NCBI RefSeq assembly: GCF_014773385.1
Contig: NZ_JACXAI010000006.1
Span: 124,001-188,000 of the forward strand
Direction: 5' to 3'
Length of the DNA: 64,000 nucleotides
Source: Metabacillus arenae
Lineage (GTDB): Bacteria; Bacillota; Bacilli; Bacillales; Bacillaceae
Part shown: positions 47,960 through 57,441 of the stretch, piece after piece
How the letters are laid out: each line of letters starts with the position of its first letter
How positions within the stretch are numbered: the first letter of the stretch is position 1
The notes under the pieces: model-generated
The model's database searches: none
The model's input: only the letters and a program-made list of their open reading frames with translations
What the model was told of the DNA's origin: nothing
Position numbers and translations under genes: made by a program

Positions 47960-49303
47960 ATGGCATTTGAAGGATTAGCCGACCGACTGCAAAGCACCAT
48001 CTCTAAAATTCGCGGCAAAGGAAAAGTAAATGAACAAGATGTAAAAGAGATGATGCGGGAAGTACGTCTCGCGCTCTTAGAAGCTGACGTTAACTTCAAG
48101 GTAGTCAAAGATTTTGTTAAACGTGTGAGTGAACGCGCTGTTGGACAAGAGGTTATGCAAAGCTTAACACCAGGACAGCAAGTCATCAAAGTCGTTAAAG
48201 AAGAGCTTACTGCTTTAATGGGCGGAGAGCAAAGTAAAATTGCTGTTGCAAAAAAGCCTCCGACAGTTATTATGATGGTAGGTTTGCAGGGGGCAGGGAA
48301 AACAACGACCACTGGCAAACTGGCTAACTTACTTAGAAAAAAGCATAATCGTAAACCGATGTTGGTTGCTGCCGACATTTACCGACCTGCTGCAATCAAA
48401 CAGCTGGAAACATTAGGGAAGCAGCTTGACATGCCTGTCTTTTCACTCGGTGATCAAGTAAGCCCTGTGGAGATTGCCAAAAAAGCAATTGAAAAGGCAA
48501 AGGAAGAGCATCATGACTATGTGTTAATTGACACTGCAGGGCGTCTTCACATAGATGAAACTCTAATGGGCGAATTGCAGCAAGTAAAGGATATTAGTCA
48601 ACCTGATGAAATATTCCTTGTTGTTGATGCCATGACTGGGCAGGATGCTGTCAATGTAGCTCAAAGCTTTAATGAACAGCTTGGATTAACAGGAGTTGTC
48701 CTGACAAAGTTAGATGGCGACACGCGAGGCGGTGCAGCTTTATCCATTCGCTCAGTGACGGAAACTCCTATTAAATTTGTTGGTCTCGGAGAAAAGCTTG
48801 ATGCCCTAGAAGCATTCCATCCTGAAAGAATGGCTTCACGGATTTTAGGCATGGGCGATGTGCTTTCTCTCATTGAAAAAGCCCAATCAAATGTTGATGC
48901 TGACAAAGCGAAAGAGCTTGAGCAAAAAATGAGAACGGCAAGCTTTACATTTGATGATTTTTTAGAACAGTTAGGTCAAGTTCGAAATATGGGACCCCTT
49001 GATGAGCTATTGAATATGCTCCCTGGAGCGAACAAAATGAAGGGTCTGAAAAATGTTCAGGTTGATGAAAAGCAGATCAGTCATGTCGAAGCGATTATCC
49101 AATCAATGAACAAAGAGGAAAAAGAACATCCAGAAGTTATTAATGCAAGCCGCAGAAAGCGTATTGCAAGAGGAAGCGGCACTTCTGTACAAGAAGTAAA
49201 CCGCTTATTAAAACAATTTGAAGATATGAAAAAAATGATGAAGCAAATGACAAATATGTCAAAAGGTAAGAAAAAGGGCGGCATGAAGTTTCCTTTTATG
49301 TAA
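47960..49303 (+). CDS. ffh: Signal recognition particle protein Ffh
   Basis: Ffh binds signal sequences and scRNA and docks on FtsY. The 447-aa protein has the N domain, G domain motifs 'GLQGAGKTTTTGKLA', 'AADIYRPAAIKQL', 'IDTAGRLHIDE' and 'TKLDGDTRGG', and a Met-rich M domain (about 300-447) with 'MLPGANKMKG' and the C-terminal 'FEDMKKMMKQMTNMSKGKKK'. TAGGAGGCGG precedes the ATG. Confidence 0.97.
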   Translation: MAFEGLADRLQSTISKIRGKGKVNEQDVKEMMREVRLALLEADVNFKVVKDFVKRVSERAVGQEVMQSLTPGQQVIKVVKEELTALMGGEQSKIAVAKKPPTVIMMVGLQGAGKTTTTGKLANLLRKKHNRKPMLVAADIYRPAAIKQLETLGKQLDMPVFSLGDQVSPVEIAKKAIEKAKEEHHDYVLIDTAGRLHIDETLMGELQQVKDISQPDEIFLVVDAMTGQDAVNVAQSFNEQLGLTGVVLTKLDGDTRGGAALSIRSVTETPIKFVGLGEKLDALEAFHPERMASRILGMGDVLSLIEKAQSNVDADKAKELEQKMRTASFTFDDFLEQLGQVRNMGPLDELLNMLPGANKMKGLKNVQVDEKQISHVEAIIQSMNKEEKEHPEVINASRRKRIARGSGTSVQEVNRLLKQFEDMKKMMKQMTNMSKGKKKGGMKFPFM

Positions 49304-49350
49304 ATCTTATGAATTTCTTGATTCATTTAATGTGTGACAAGAAAAAACAC

Positions 49351-49379
49351 TTTACAAACAAGTTTAACACTGTTAATAT
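49351..49379 (+). promoter_or_regulatory. SigmaA promoter for rpsP-khpA
   Basis: TTTACA (49351-49356), 17-nt spacer, TAATAT (49374-49379), 38 nt before the rpsP start. Confidence 0.75.
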
Positions 49380-49392
49380 ACTATCTTGTTGA

Positions 49393-49688
<296 letters not shown>

Positions 49689-49689
<1 letters not shown>

Positions 49690-49934
49690 TGCTTGAGCTT
49701 CAAATGGAAGAATTAATTGTAACGATCGTTAAAGCTCTTGTTGACTATCCTGAAGAAGTTGTTATTGAAAAGAATGAACAAAGGAATCAAGTGCTTTACA
49801 GCATAAATGTTCACCAAGATGACATCGGAAAAGTAATTGGGAAACAGGGCCGAATTGCTAGGGCAATTCGAACAGTTGTGTATGCAGCTGGAACACACAC
49901 ATCAAAGCGTATTCAACTAGAAATTAACGATTAA
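49689..49934 (+). CDS. khpA: KH-domain RNA-binding protein KhpA (YlqC)
   Basis: KhpA is a single KH-domain RNA-binding protein, partner of KhpB in Gram-positives. The 81-aa product carries 'DIGKVIGKQGRIARAIRTVV', the GxxG loop of the KH fold (GKQG). ATG at 49689 overlaps the rpsP stop; ATG 49704 would give a 76-aa form. Neither has a clear Shine-Dalgarno, so translation is probably coupled to rpsP. Confidence 0.93.
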
Positions 49935-49946
49935 GCAGAAAAGGGC

Positions 49947-49971
49947 GAGGGGAAATCCTCCCCTTTTTTTA
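49947..49971 (+). terminator. Intrinsic terminator after khpA
   Basis: AGGGGA (49948-49953), loop AATCC, TCCCCT (49959-49964), TTTTTTA. It splits rpsP-khpA from ylqD-rimM-trmD. Confidence 0.8.
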
Positions 49972-49977
49972 TAGGGT

Positions 49978-50156
49978 AAGAAAGTTTATATCGGTTAAAG
50001 AATTAATGTGTTAAAGTGAATTATCGTTGTCTAGCTCCAGTGCCTAGCCAGTCTGAGATCACAAGCCAAACTTCAATGAAAGGGAAAAAGCGTCTTTCTG
50101 TGAAGCTCGCCCTAGGCTGAGCAAGGCGCATCCTCTTCTCATTGTTGTCCAGCACC
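49978..50156 (+). repeat. Family-2 repeat with leader, copy b
   Basis: The leader AAGAAAGTTTATATCGGTTA follows the khpA terminator, then TGTCTAGCTCCAGTGCCTAG, 'GAAAGGGAAAAAGCGTCTTT' and 'GAGCAAGGCGCATCCTCTTC', and ends with a second TTGTCCAGCACC. It aligns with 52.73 kb across the inner GAAAGG...GTGAAGCTC part. Confidence 0.7.
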
Positions 50157-50283
50157 AACAGTCAGTTTTGTAGAAGGCATAAATTATTAAATGGTAAATT
50201 GACTCTCTAAAAATGCACTTTTCAGGTGCCGCAATACTTTTTTTGTTTTATTTCACTTGAAATTAATCTGTATTATCCACATT

Positions 50284-50492
50284 TAACGAGCAGTAAAACC
50301 CCTACCACAATCTTCAGTGGAATAAGGAGGTTTGGTGGGGGATAAATGCCCGTAAAGGTCCGGGAAAAGGAACACAGACTAACAAGCGCCACATCCGTGG
50401 CAACGTCTGTGTGACCCACATTCTGTGGGCCTCAAGCTAACCATCAGCGGGGTGAAAAACCCCCACTTATGGAAGTTTCACTTTATGAGGGG
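50284..50492 (-). repeat. Family-1 modular hairpin repeat, copy D (inverted)
   Basis: This is the reverse complement of copies A and C: GCAGTAAAACCCC...TGCCCGTAAAGGTCC, then AACACAGAC...GTCTGTGTG with GCCACATCCGTGGC inside, then CCCACATTCTGTGGG, and finally GGAAGTTTCACTTTA. It ends about 10 nt before the ylqD Shine-Dalgarno (GAGGGGG). Confidence 0.8.
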
Positions 50493-50503
50493 GCAACTAC
50501 CTT

Positions 50504-50890
50504 ATGAAAATTATTCAGAGCATTGTAGTCAAACAAATCTTAACTGAACATAGCAAGCAGGAGCTGCAGGAAAACTTTATGCGAAAAAAGCAGCAGCTTG
50601 AACGAGAGTGCAATCAATTATATTTCCAATTGAAAAAGATTGAGAAAACGAAAAATAATCAAACATTACGTTTACAATATAAAAAAGAAATTGAAAAAAG
50701 AAAAGAAAAGATAGAAATGGTTGATTTTCAGTTGGAGCAAGTACATACATTGCCTTTAGGAAGTGAACTTAAAGAGAAGGAAGTACAGGCCCTTATAGAC
50801 ATTCAAGTTGGAGACAAGTGGAGTGAAGTGTGTGACGAAAAAACCATTCTATTAAAAGATGGAATCATTGAAGAAATACGTTTGAGGTGA
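50504..50890 (+). CDS. ylqD: YlqD family protein
   Basis: This 128-aa protein has a strongly helical, charged coiled-coil centre (about 20-80, 'KKQQLERECNQLYFQLKKIE') followed by a small domain 'ALIDIQVGDKWSEV...ILLKDGIIEEIR'. It belongs to the YlqD family found between khpA and rimM in Bacillus; its function is unknown. GAGGGGG precedes the ATG. rimM follows after 8 nt. Confidence 0.88.
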   Translation: MKIIQSIVVKQILTEHSKQELQENFMRKKQQLERECNQLYFQLKKIEKTKNNQTLRLQYKKEIEKRKEKIEMVDFQLEQVHTLPLGSELKEKEVQALIDIQVGDKWSEVCDEKTILLKDGIIEEIRLR

Positions 50891-50898
50891 GCACTTAA

Positions 50899-51423
50899 AT
50901 GGAAGACCGCTGGTTTAATGTTGGAAAAATTGTCAATACTCATGGTATTCGAGGGGAAGTCAGAGTTATATCAAAAACAGATTTCCCTAATGAGCGTTAT
51001 CGAGTTGGGAACACCCTATTTTTATTTTTTGCTGAAGGCAAAGAACCTCTCGAGGTAACCGTAGATTCTCACCGTAGGCATAAATCCTTCGATTTATTAA
51101 CTTTTAAGGGATTTGAAAACATTAATGATGTAGAAAAATTTAAAGGATGTATGATCAAGATCCCAGAGCATTTTTTAGGGGAGCTTGATGAGGATGAATT
51201 TTATTTTCATGAAATTATCGGATGTAAGGCTTTTACTGCAGATGGGGAGGAAATTGGTACAATTAGAGAGATATTAACGCCGGGAGCGAATGATGTTTGG
51301 GTAATTAAACGCCGCGGTAAAAAGGATGCGTTAATTCCTTTTGTAAATGATTTTGTGAAAACGATTGATGTTAAGAATAAACAGGTAGTGATCGAGCCTA
51401 TGGAAGGATTACTTGACGAATGA
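50899..51423 (+). CDS. rimM: Ribosome maturation factor RimM
   Basis: RimM binds S19 and aids 30S head assembly. The 174-aa protein has '[20 protein letters not shown]' at the N-terminus and a C-terminal PRC barrel ('[19 protein letters not shown]', '[12 protein letters not shown]'). Its stop overlaps the trmD start (ATGA). Confidence 0.96.
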   Translation: MEDRWFNVGKIVNTHGIRGEVRVISKTDFPNERYRVGNTLFLFFAEGKEPLEVTVDSHRRHKSFDLLTFKGFENINDVEKFKGCMIKIPEHFLGELDEDEFYFHEIIGCKAFTADGEEIGTIREILTPGANDVWVIKRRGKKDALIPFVNDFVKTIDVKNKQVVIEPMEGLLDE

Positions 51424-52157
51424 AAATTGATTTTTTAACATTGTTTCCTGAAATGTTCGAAGGAGTATTAGGGTCTTCAATATTAAAAAAGGCACAAGAA
51501 AAAAATGCTGTTGAGTTTAATGTCACTAATTTTCGTGAGTTTTCCAGCAATAAGCATCAAACGGTGGATGATTACCCTTATGGCGGAGGAGCTGGAATGG
51601 TCTTGACTCCTCAACCAATCTTTGATGCTGTCGGAAAGCTTAAAGAGACCTCAAAAGCCGCACCAAGAATTATCCTTGTTTGTCCGCAAGGAGAAAGATT
51701 TAATCAACGAAAGGCGGAAGAGCTTGCCGGGATTGATCATTTGATCTTTATTTGTGGTCATTATGAAGGATACGACGAACGAATAAGAGAACACCTGGTA
51801 ACAGATGAAATATCAATCGGTGATTTCGTGTTAACCGGTGGTGAATTGCCTTCGATGGTCATCGCAGACAGTGTTGTGAGACTGCTTCCTGGAGTATTAG
51901 GAAATGTCGATTCACCCCTGCAGGATTCTTACAGTTCAGGTTTCCTAGAACATCCGCATTATACTAGGCCCTCTGACTATAACGGAATGAAGGTTCCAGA
52001 CGTATTATTATCAGGCAACCATCAGTTGATTGAAGAGTGGCGTCTGAAAGAATCTCTAAAACGGACCTGGCAAAGAAGACCTGATTTATTGGAGGCAAGA
52101 GAACTATCGGAAGATCAAAAAAAATGGCTTGAGCAATTGAAAAAAGAAGATGAGTAG
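51420..52157 (+). CDS. trmD: tRNA (guanine-37-N1) methyltransferase
   Basis: TrmD makes m1G37 and prevents +1 frameshifting. The 245-aa SPOUT enzyme has '[20 protein letters not shown]', '[10 protein letters not shown]' and the knot '[18 protein letters not shown]'. The start overlaps rimM by 4 nt. Confidence 0.97.
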   Translation: MKIDFLTLFPEMFEGVLGSSILKKAQEKNAVEFNVTNFREFSSNKHQTVDDYPYGGGAGMVLTPQPIFDAVGKLKETSKAAPRIILVCPQGERFNQRKAEELAGIDHLIFICGHYEGYDERIREHLVTDEISIGDFVLTGGELPSMVIADSVVRLLPGVLGNVDSPLQDSYSSGFLEHPHYTRPSDYNGMKVPDVLLSGNHQLIEEWRLKESLKRTWQRRPDLLEARELSEDQKKWLEQLKKEDE

Positions 52158-52159
52158 TA

Positions 52160-52188
52160 TTGCGAATGAACATTGATTATGGTATGAT
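52160..52188 (+). promoter_or_regulatory. SigmaA promoter for rplS
   Basis: TTGCGA (52160-52165), 17-nt spacer, TATGAT (52183-52188), immediately after trmD. It gives rplS its own transcript with a leader of about 100 nt. Confidence 0.7.
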
Positions 52189-52194
52189 ATTTTT

Positions 52195-52641
<447 letters not shown>

Positions 52642-52654
52642 TAGTTTTAAAGAG

Positions 52655-52686
52655 GAGCTTGTTGATTCGAACAGGCTCTTTTTTTA
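52655..52686 (+). terminator. Intrinsic terminator after rplS
   Basis: GAGCTTGTT (52655-52663), loop GATTCG, AACAGGCTC (52670-52678) with one G.U, then TTTTTTT. Confidence 0.88.
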
Positions 52687-52691
52687 TAGGT

Positions 52692-52868
52692 TCTGAAAGT
52701 TTAAGGTGATTAAAGTAATTAAAGTTAGCTATATTCGTTCAGCTGCAACGCCTAGTCCGCATGAGGTCACCATTCAAGCTTCATAGAAAGGAAAAAGCCC
52801 TTTTCGGTGAAGCTCACCCGAGTGCTTGTTGCCGATGGACAAGCGCCACTGAGCTTTTCGTTCTAATA
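52692..52868 (+). repeat. Family-2 repeat with leader, copy c
   Basis: The leader TCTGAAAGTTTAAGGTGATT follows the rplS terminator. The body begins TTCAGCTGCAACGCCTAGTC, has 'CATAGAAAGGAAAAAGCCC' and 'GGTGAAGCTCACCCGAGTGC', then TTGTTGCCGATGGACAAGCG and CACTGAGCTTTTCG. It is part of the 825-nt rplS-lepB gap, which holds only repeats. Confidence 0.7.
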
Positions 52869-52935
52869 TCAGAATTTATGGTATCTCATTTTTAGAGGTT
52901 TAACAGCAATATAAGTAACCATCACATAGTTATGT

Positions 52936-53050
52936 TGGTTTATGTCGAATAATCGATATATTGAAAATTTCGAAGATAAGTCTGCAGATTTCGGAGATAA
53001 ATTTCAGATTTCGAAGATAAAGGGGAAAAATCGAAGATAAGTTGAACAAT
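52936..53050 (+). repeat. TCGAAGATAA-type ~20-nt array
   Basis: After 'TTTATGTCGAATAATCGATA' come units spaced 18-21 nt: TTTCGAAGATAAGTCTGCAG, ATTTCGGAGATAAATTTCAG, ATTTCGAAGATAAAGGGGAA and AAATCGAAGATAAGTTGAAC. The first ~40 bp also occur at 29.4 kb. Confidence 0.7.
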
Positions 53051-53140
53051 CGGTGGGTGATCAAGTGCAAATTTCTGTTTGTTATTGTATGAACAAACAG
53101 AAATCGATTGAAATATGGCCAAAATGAAGAGAAAAATCCT

Positions 53141-53222
53141 AAAAAAGAAATCAGCTTATTCGCTGATTTTATCAATCTTATGCTTGTCGCCAATGGATTT
53201 AGCACAACTAAGCTTTTCATTA
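53141..53222 (+). repeat. Chimeric family-3 hairpin plus family-2 tail
   Basis: GAAATCAGCTTATTCGCTGATTT is a family-3-like hairpin; it runs directly into 'CTTATGCTTGTCGCCAATGG' and AACTAAGCTTTTCATTATAA, the tail of the family-2 body in copy c. It suggests recombination between families. Confidence 0.5.
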
Positions 53223-53466
53223 TAACTAAAATCAAGTTAAAATGAGAATAATTGAAGATAATAAGTGAAAAAGTCCTTATAAAAAAATGTTGCTCAAGTG
53301 TATAAGGCTCTGTTAAAGAAAGGAAATTGGGTGGGGCTCACCAATTGCATCTCATCCAGTCTCTATTCTCTAACCTCGGGAATATTATTTTGTATTATTA
53401 ATAAAAAGTTTTCGAAAACAACCGAATTACTCAATTACTCAATCAAGCATCCTTGAAGCAGGTGAC

Positions 53467-54027
53467 ATGAAAATGGCAAAACAGCAAAAAAATGAATTAA
53501 TGGAATGGCTGAAGGCGATACTGGTTGCCATTGTTGTAGCTTCATTAATAAGAATCTTTTTATTTGCACCTATTGTGGTAGAAGGTGACTCAATGGAGCC
53601 GACTTTACATACAAAAGATCGAATGATAGTGAATAAAATTGGGAAAAGGCTTGGCACAATTGACCGTTTTGATATCATTGTTTTCCATGCCTCACAAAAT
53701 AGAGATTATATAAAGCGGGTGATTGGCTTGCCGGGGGATAAAATAGTCTATAAAGACGACATCCTTTATGTAAATGGTGAACCGATTGAAGAGCCCTATT
53801 TAGAGGCGAATAAGGAAGAGTTAATAGGCAGCCCCCTTACAGAGTCGTTTACACTTCAAGAAATTACTGGAGAAAAAACGGTTCCTCAAGGACAGCTGTT
53901 TGTAATGGGTGATAATCGGAGATACAGTAAGGATAGCCGGCACATAGGGTTTATTCAAAAGGATCAAGTTGTCGGGGAAACAGCATTAGTTTATTGGCCA
54001 TTATCAAAAATAAGGCTGATTAAGTAA
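53467..54027 (+). CDS. lepB: Signal peptidase I
   Basis: This type I signal peptidase cleaves secretory leader peptides on the outer face of the membrane. The 186-aa protein has one N-terminal membrane helix (about 13-34), the nucleophile Ser42 in '[10 protein letters not shown]', the general base Lys83 in '[13 protein letters not shown]' and the '[17 protein letters not shown]' box. This one-helix form is the Bacillus SipS-like type. B. subtilis lacks a sip gene at this exact position. rbgA follows after 17 nt. ATG at 53473 is an alternative start. Confidence 0.94.
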   Translation: MKMAKQQKNELMEWLKAILVAIVVASLIRIFLFAPIVVEGDSMEPTLHTKDRMIVNKIGKRLGTIDRFDIIVFHASQNRDYIKRVIGLPGDKIVYKDDILYVNGEPIEEPYLEANKEELIGSPLTESFTLQEITGEKTVPQGQLFVMGDNRRYSKDSRHIGFIQKDQVVGETALVYWPLSKIRLIK

Positions 54028-54044
54028 GAAAGCAGGTGGATTTT

Positions 54045-54887
54045 GTGACCATACAATGGTTTCCTGGCCACATGGCCAAAGCAAGGCGCCAAGTGACAGA
54101 AAAATTGAAATTAATTGATATTGTTTTTGAATTAGTCGATGCTAGAATTCCGCTTTCTTCTCGAAATCCAATGATTGATGAGATTATTGGGCAAAAACCA
54201 CGCCTTGTTTTATTGAACAAGGCAGATATGGCAGACCCCAAAAAAACCGATGAGTGGATTCGTTATTTTCAAAGCAACGGAACACATGCACTCGCAATAA
54301 ACTCTCAATCTGGAACAGGACTAAAGGATATTGTAAATACAAGTAAAACAATTTTAAAGGACAAGCTTGAGCGCATGGCATCAAAAGGATTAAAACCTCG
54401 TGCGATTAGAGCATTGATTATCGGAATACCTAATGTTGGAAAGTCAACGCTGATCAACCGTCTTGCCAAAAGGAATATTGCTAAAACTGGGGATCGTCCT
54501 GGAATAACCACTGCCCAACAATGGGTTAAAGTAGGAAATGAATTAGAATTATTAGATACCCCAGGTATTTTATGGCCTAAGTTTGAGGATGAACAAGTAG
54601 GGTATAAGCTTGCCACAACAGGTGCAATTAAGGATGCGATTTTAAACTTGCAGGATATTGCTGTTTTTGCATTAGATTTTCTAAAGGAAAAATATCCTGA
54701 TCAACTAAAAGACCGGTACGCCTTAGAGGAAATCCCCGATGAAATTGTCCCTTTGTTTGATGAGATCGGAAAGAAACGAGGGTGCTTCATGAGCGGGGGA
54801 CACATCGACTATGATAAGACCTCTGAATTGATTATTAGAGATATCCGTTCTGAGAAGCTCGGCCGATTAACCTTTGAAAGACCATAA
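54045..54887 (+). CDS. rbgA: Ribosome biogenesis GTPase RbgA (YlqF)
   Basis: RbgA is needed for late 50S assembly. The 280-aa circularly permuted GTPase has G4 'LLNKADMAD', G1 '[14 protein letters not shown]', '[17 protein letters not shown]' and G3 '[14 protein letters not shown]', then a C-terminal RNA-binding helical domain. GTG at 54045 gives the invariant [13 protein letters not shown] start with AGCAGGTGGA upstream; the in-frame GTG at 54036 overlaps that site. Confidence 0.96.
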   Translation: MTIQWFPGHMAKARRQVTEKLKLIDIVFELVDARIPLSSRNPMIDEIIGQKPRLVLLNKADMADPKKTDEWIRYFQSNGTHALAINSQSGTGLKDIVNTSKTILKDKLERMASKGLKPRAIRALIIGIPNVGKSTLINRLAKRNIAKTGDRPGITTAQQWVKVGNELELLDTPGILWPKFEDEQVGYKLATTGAIKDAILNLQDIAVFALDFLKEKYPDQLKDRYALEEIPDEIVPLFDEIGKKRGCFMSGGHIDYDKTSELIIRDIRSEKLGRLTFERP

Positions 54888-54937
54888 CCATTTGACAGAA
54901 TACTGTTTCTAGAATTCAGTTACATACAGAAAAAAAC

Positions 54938-54977
54938 AAAGATAACACAAAGATTGTACCTTGTGTTATCTTTTTTC
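54938..54977 (+). terminator. Intrinsic terminator after rbgA
   Basis: AAAGATAACACAA (54938-54950), 10-nt loop, TTGTGTTATCTTT (54961-54973), TTT. It is a 13-bp stem. Confidence 0.88.
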
Positions 54978-55002
54978 ACTAGAATACTCGTTTAAGCTTA
55001 TT

Positions 55003-55130
55003 AAAGCCGTACCAGAGCCAGTGTCTAACCCAATTCTAAAGTCTGCAAGTAAATCCCCAATAAGGAACTAAGGCTTGTCCTATGCTTACCAGAGACCCTT
55101 ATAAGGCGGTTTGAGCTTGTTCAGAATTAT
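55003..55130 (+). repeat. Degenerate family-2-like repeat
   Basis: CCAGAGCCAGTGTCTAACCC, then 'AGTCTGCAAGTAAATCCCC' and 'CTTATAAGGCGGTTTGAGCT' keep the order but little of the sequence of copies b and c. It lies between the rbgA terminator and rnhB. Confidence 0.4.
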
Positions 55131-55152
55131 ATAAGGTTAAAGGAGAAGTTCA

Positions 55153-55914
55153 ATGCCACTTTCAACAAAGGAAATTGAAAAGAAACTAGAGGAGATTTCA
55201 TCACTGAATGATCCATTTATCTCAAAATATAAGAAAGATCACCGCAAAAGTGTTCAAACTCTCATACAAAAGTGGATTAGAAAATACGAGCGGGAAAAAC
55301 AGCTAATCGAAGAATTTAATCAAATGCAGAAGTTTGAGAAACAAGCTAAAGCAGCTGGCTTTAACGTCATTGCTGGTATTGATGAAGTCGGAAGGGGACC
55401 GCTGGCAGGACCAGTAGTAGCTGCTGCTGTTGTTTTAGATGAATATTTTTTCCTTCCAGGTTTGACAGATTCCAAGAAGCTTTCATGGGAAAAACGTGAG
55501 GAATTTTACGATTTTATAATGGGAAATGCAAAGGCGGTTGGGATTGGGGTTGTTACTTCTGAAGAAATTGACCAATTAAACATTTATGAGGCCACGAAAA
55601 AAGCTATGCTGGAGGCGATAACTTCTTTAAGCATAGAACCCGATTATTTACTGATAGATGCAATGAAACTTCCGATTAATACAAAGCAATCCTCCATCAT
55701 AAAAGGGGATGCAAAAAGTATATCGATTGCTGCCAGCTCCTGTATCGCAAAAGTAACGCGGGACAGAATGATGAAACAATATGCAGAAATATACCCGGAA
55801 TATGGTCTGGAAAAACATATGGGTTACGGAACCAAGCAGCATTTGGAAGCGATAAAAAGCTATGGTGCTACTCCTATTCACCGAATGAGCTTTGCCCCGT
55901 TAAAACTTTCGTAA
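55153..55914 (+). CDS. rnhB: Ribonuclease HII
   Basis: It removes ribonucleotides from DNA by cleaving RNA of RNA-DNA hybrids. The 253-aa protein has an N-terminal helical extension (1-70) and the catalytic 'GIDEVGRGPLAGPVVAAAV' (Asp, Glu), 'LTDSKKLS', 'LLIDAMKLP' and 'SCIAKVTRDRMM' motifs with the GYGTKQH loop. AAAGGAGAAG precedes the ATG. Confidence 0.96.
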   Translation: MPLSTKEIEKKLEEISSLNDPFISKYKKDHRKSVQTLIQKWIRKYEREKQLIEEFNQMQKFEKQAKAAGFNVIAGIDEVGRGPLAGPVVAAAVVLDEYFFLPGLTDSKKLSWEKREEFYDFIMGNAKAVGIGVVTSEEIDQLNIYEATKKAMLEAITSLSIEPDYLLIDAMKLPINTKQSSIIKGDAKSISIAASSCIAKVTRDRMMKQYAEIYPEYGLEKHMGYGTKQHLEAIKSYGATPIHRMSFAPLKLS

Positions 55915-55977
55915 ATTGCTGTGATTAAAAAATTGGAATTAGGAAGAGAATTTTTGTTTCTCCTTGAAAAGATATAA

Positions 55978-56010
55978 AGCAATCGACGGGACATCGATTG
56001 CTCTATATTT
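55978..56010 (+). terminator. Possible terminator after rnhB
   Basis: AGCAATCGA (55978-55986), loop CGGGACA, TCGATTGCT (55994-56002), CTATATTTT. The stem is perfect but the T-tract is broken. It resembles the ATCGGC hairpin of family 3. Confidence 0.5.
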
Positions 56011-56185
56011 TCTACCTTTTATCTTATAAAAGGCAACAATCTTTTGAGATAGAATCAGAAATCAGCATTATCGCCAAGTTCTTCAAATTCCATCTATCAT
56101 TTTCTATAAATGGAAAAAATTAATATTCCTAGAAAAATAAAAATAAAGAATTTTATGAAGGATTTTACTATTTTACACAGAATAC

Positions 56186-56214
56186 TAGACAAGGATTGAA
56201 CTATTCTATAAAAT
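56186..56214 (+). promoter_or_regulatory. SigmaA promoter for sucCD
   Basis: TAGACA (56186-56191), 17-nt spacer, TAAAAT (56209-56214), 49 nt before sucC. The remaining 56003-56185 of the rnhB-sucC gap shows nothing. Confidence 0.65.
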
Positions 56215-56227
56215 GAAAGCGCAGTCT
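56214..56227 (+). promoter_or_regulatory. Candidate cre (CcpA) site at sucC
   Basis: TGAAAGCGCAGTCT agrees with 9 of 11 fixed positions of the cre consensus TGWAANCGNTNWCA and overlaps the expected transcription start. Carbon catabolite repression of a TCA gene would make sense, but the right half is weak. Confidence 0.35.
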
Positions 56228-56262
56228 ATATTTTGTTTGTACATATGTTAGGAGGATGGCAA

Positions 56263-57423
56263 ATGAATATCCATGAGTATCAAGGAAAAGAGGTCCTCAG
56301 AAAATATGGGGTAGCTGTTCCGAATGGAAAAGTGGCTTTTTCAGTAGAGGAAGCGGTTAAAGCAGCTGAGGAGCTGGGAACAGAGGTAGTAGTTGTAAAA
56401 GCACAAATTCATGCCGGAGGACGAGGCAAAGCCGGCGGTGTAAAGGTAGCGAAGTCTAAGGAGGAAGTTCGTGCTTATGCGGATGAAATCTTGGGCAAAA
56501 CTCTTGTTACACATCAGACAGGTCCTGAAGGTAAAGAAGTAAAACGTTTATTAATTGAAGAAGGCTGTGACATCAAGAAAGAATACTATATTGGTCTAGT
56601 TCTTGACCGCGCTACTTCTAAAGTGGTTTTAATGGCTTCAGAAGAAGGCGGTACCGAGATTGAAGAGGTTGCAGAGGAAACACCTGAAAAAATATTTAAG
56701 GAAGTAATTGATCCGGCTGTAGGTCTGCAAGCATTTCAGGCTCGAAGAATAGCTTTTAATATTAATATTCCAAAAGAATTAGTTGGCAAAGCTGTAAAAT
56801 TTATGATGGGTTTATACAGTGCTTTTGTAGAAAAAGACTGTTCAATTGCTGAAATCAACCCGTTAGTTATAACTGGTGACGGAAATGTAATGGCGCTTGA
56901 TGCAAAATTAAACTTTGATTCAAATGCTCTTTACCGCCAGAAGGATGTACTTGAATACCGTGATCTTGAAGAAGAAGATCCAAAAGAAATCGAAGCTTCA
57001 AAATATGATTTAAGCTACATTTCTCTTGATGGCAATATTGGTTGTATGGTAAATGGTGCAGGCCTTGCAATGGCTACTATGGATATTATTAAATACTATG
57101 GTGGAGATCCTGCCAACTTCCTGGATGTTGGGGGCGGCGCTACTGCTGAAAAAGTAACAGAAGCATTTAAAATTATTTTATCTGATCAAAACGTTAAAGG
57201 CATATTCGTCAACATTTTTGGCGGAATCATGAAGTGTGATGTTATAGCTGAAGGTGTTGTAGAAGCAACGAAACAGGTAGGCTTAAAAATTCCGCTTGTT
57301 GTCCGTTTAGAGGGTACAAACGTTGATTTAGGTAAAAAGATTTTAGATGAATCTGGTCTTAACATCACATCTGCTGCATCCATGGCTGACGGTGCACAAA
57401 AAATCGTTTCATTAGTAGGTTAA
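56263..57423 (+). CDS. sucC: Succinyl-CoA synthetase beta subunit
   Basis: With SucD it converts succinyl-CoA to succinate while making ATP or GTP in the TCA cycle. The 386-aa protein has the ATP-grasp domain ('[17 protein letters not shown]', '[17 protein letters not shown]', '[11 protein letters not shown]') and the C-terminal ligase domain '[19 protein letters not shown]'. ATG at 56263 has TAGGAGGATGG upstream; the frame extends back to 56233 without likeness. Confidence 0.97.
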   Translation: MNIHEYQGKEVLRKYGVAVPNGKVAFSVEEAVKAAEELGTEVVVVKAQIHAGGRGKAGGVKVAKSKEEVRAYADEILGKTLVTHQTGPEGKEVKRLLIEEGCDIKKEYYIGLVLDRATSKVVLMASEEGGTEIEEVAEETPEKIFKEVIDPAVGLQAFQARRIAFNINIPKELVGKAVKFMMGLYSAFVEKDCSIAEINPLVITGDGNVMALDAKLNFDSNALYRQKDVLEYRDLEEEDPKEIEASKYDLSYISLDGNIGCMVNGAGLAMATMDIIKYYGGDPANFLDVGGGATAEKVTEAFKIILSDQNVKGIFVNIFGGIMKCDVIAEGVVEATKQVGLKIPLVVRLEGTNVDLGKKILDESGLNITSAASMADGAQKIVSLVG

Positions 57424-57441
57424 GAAAGGCAGGGGACTATA

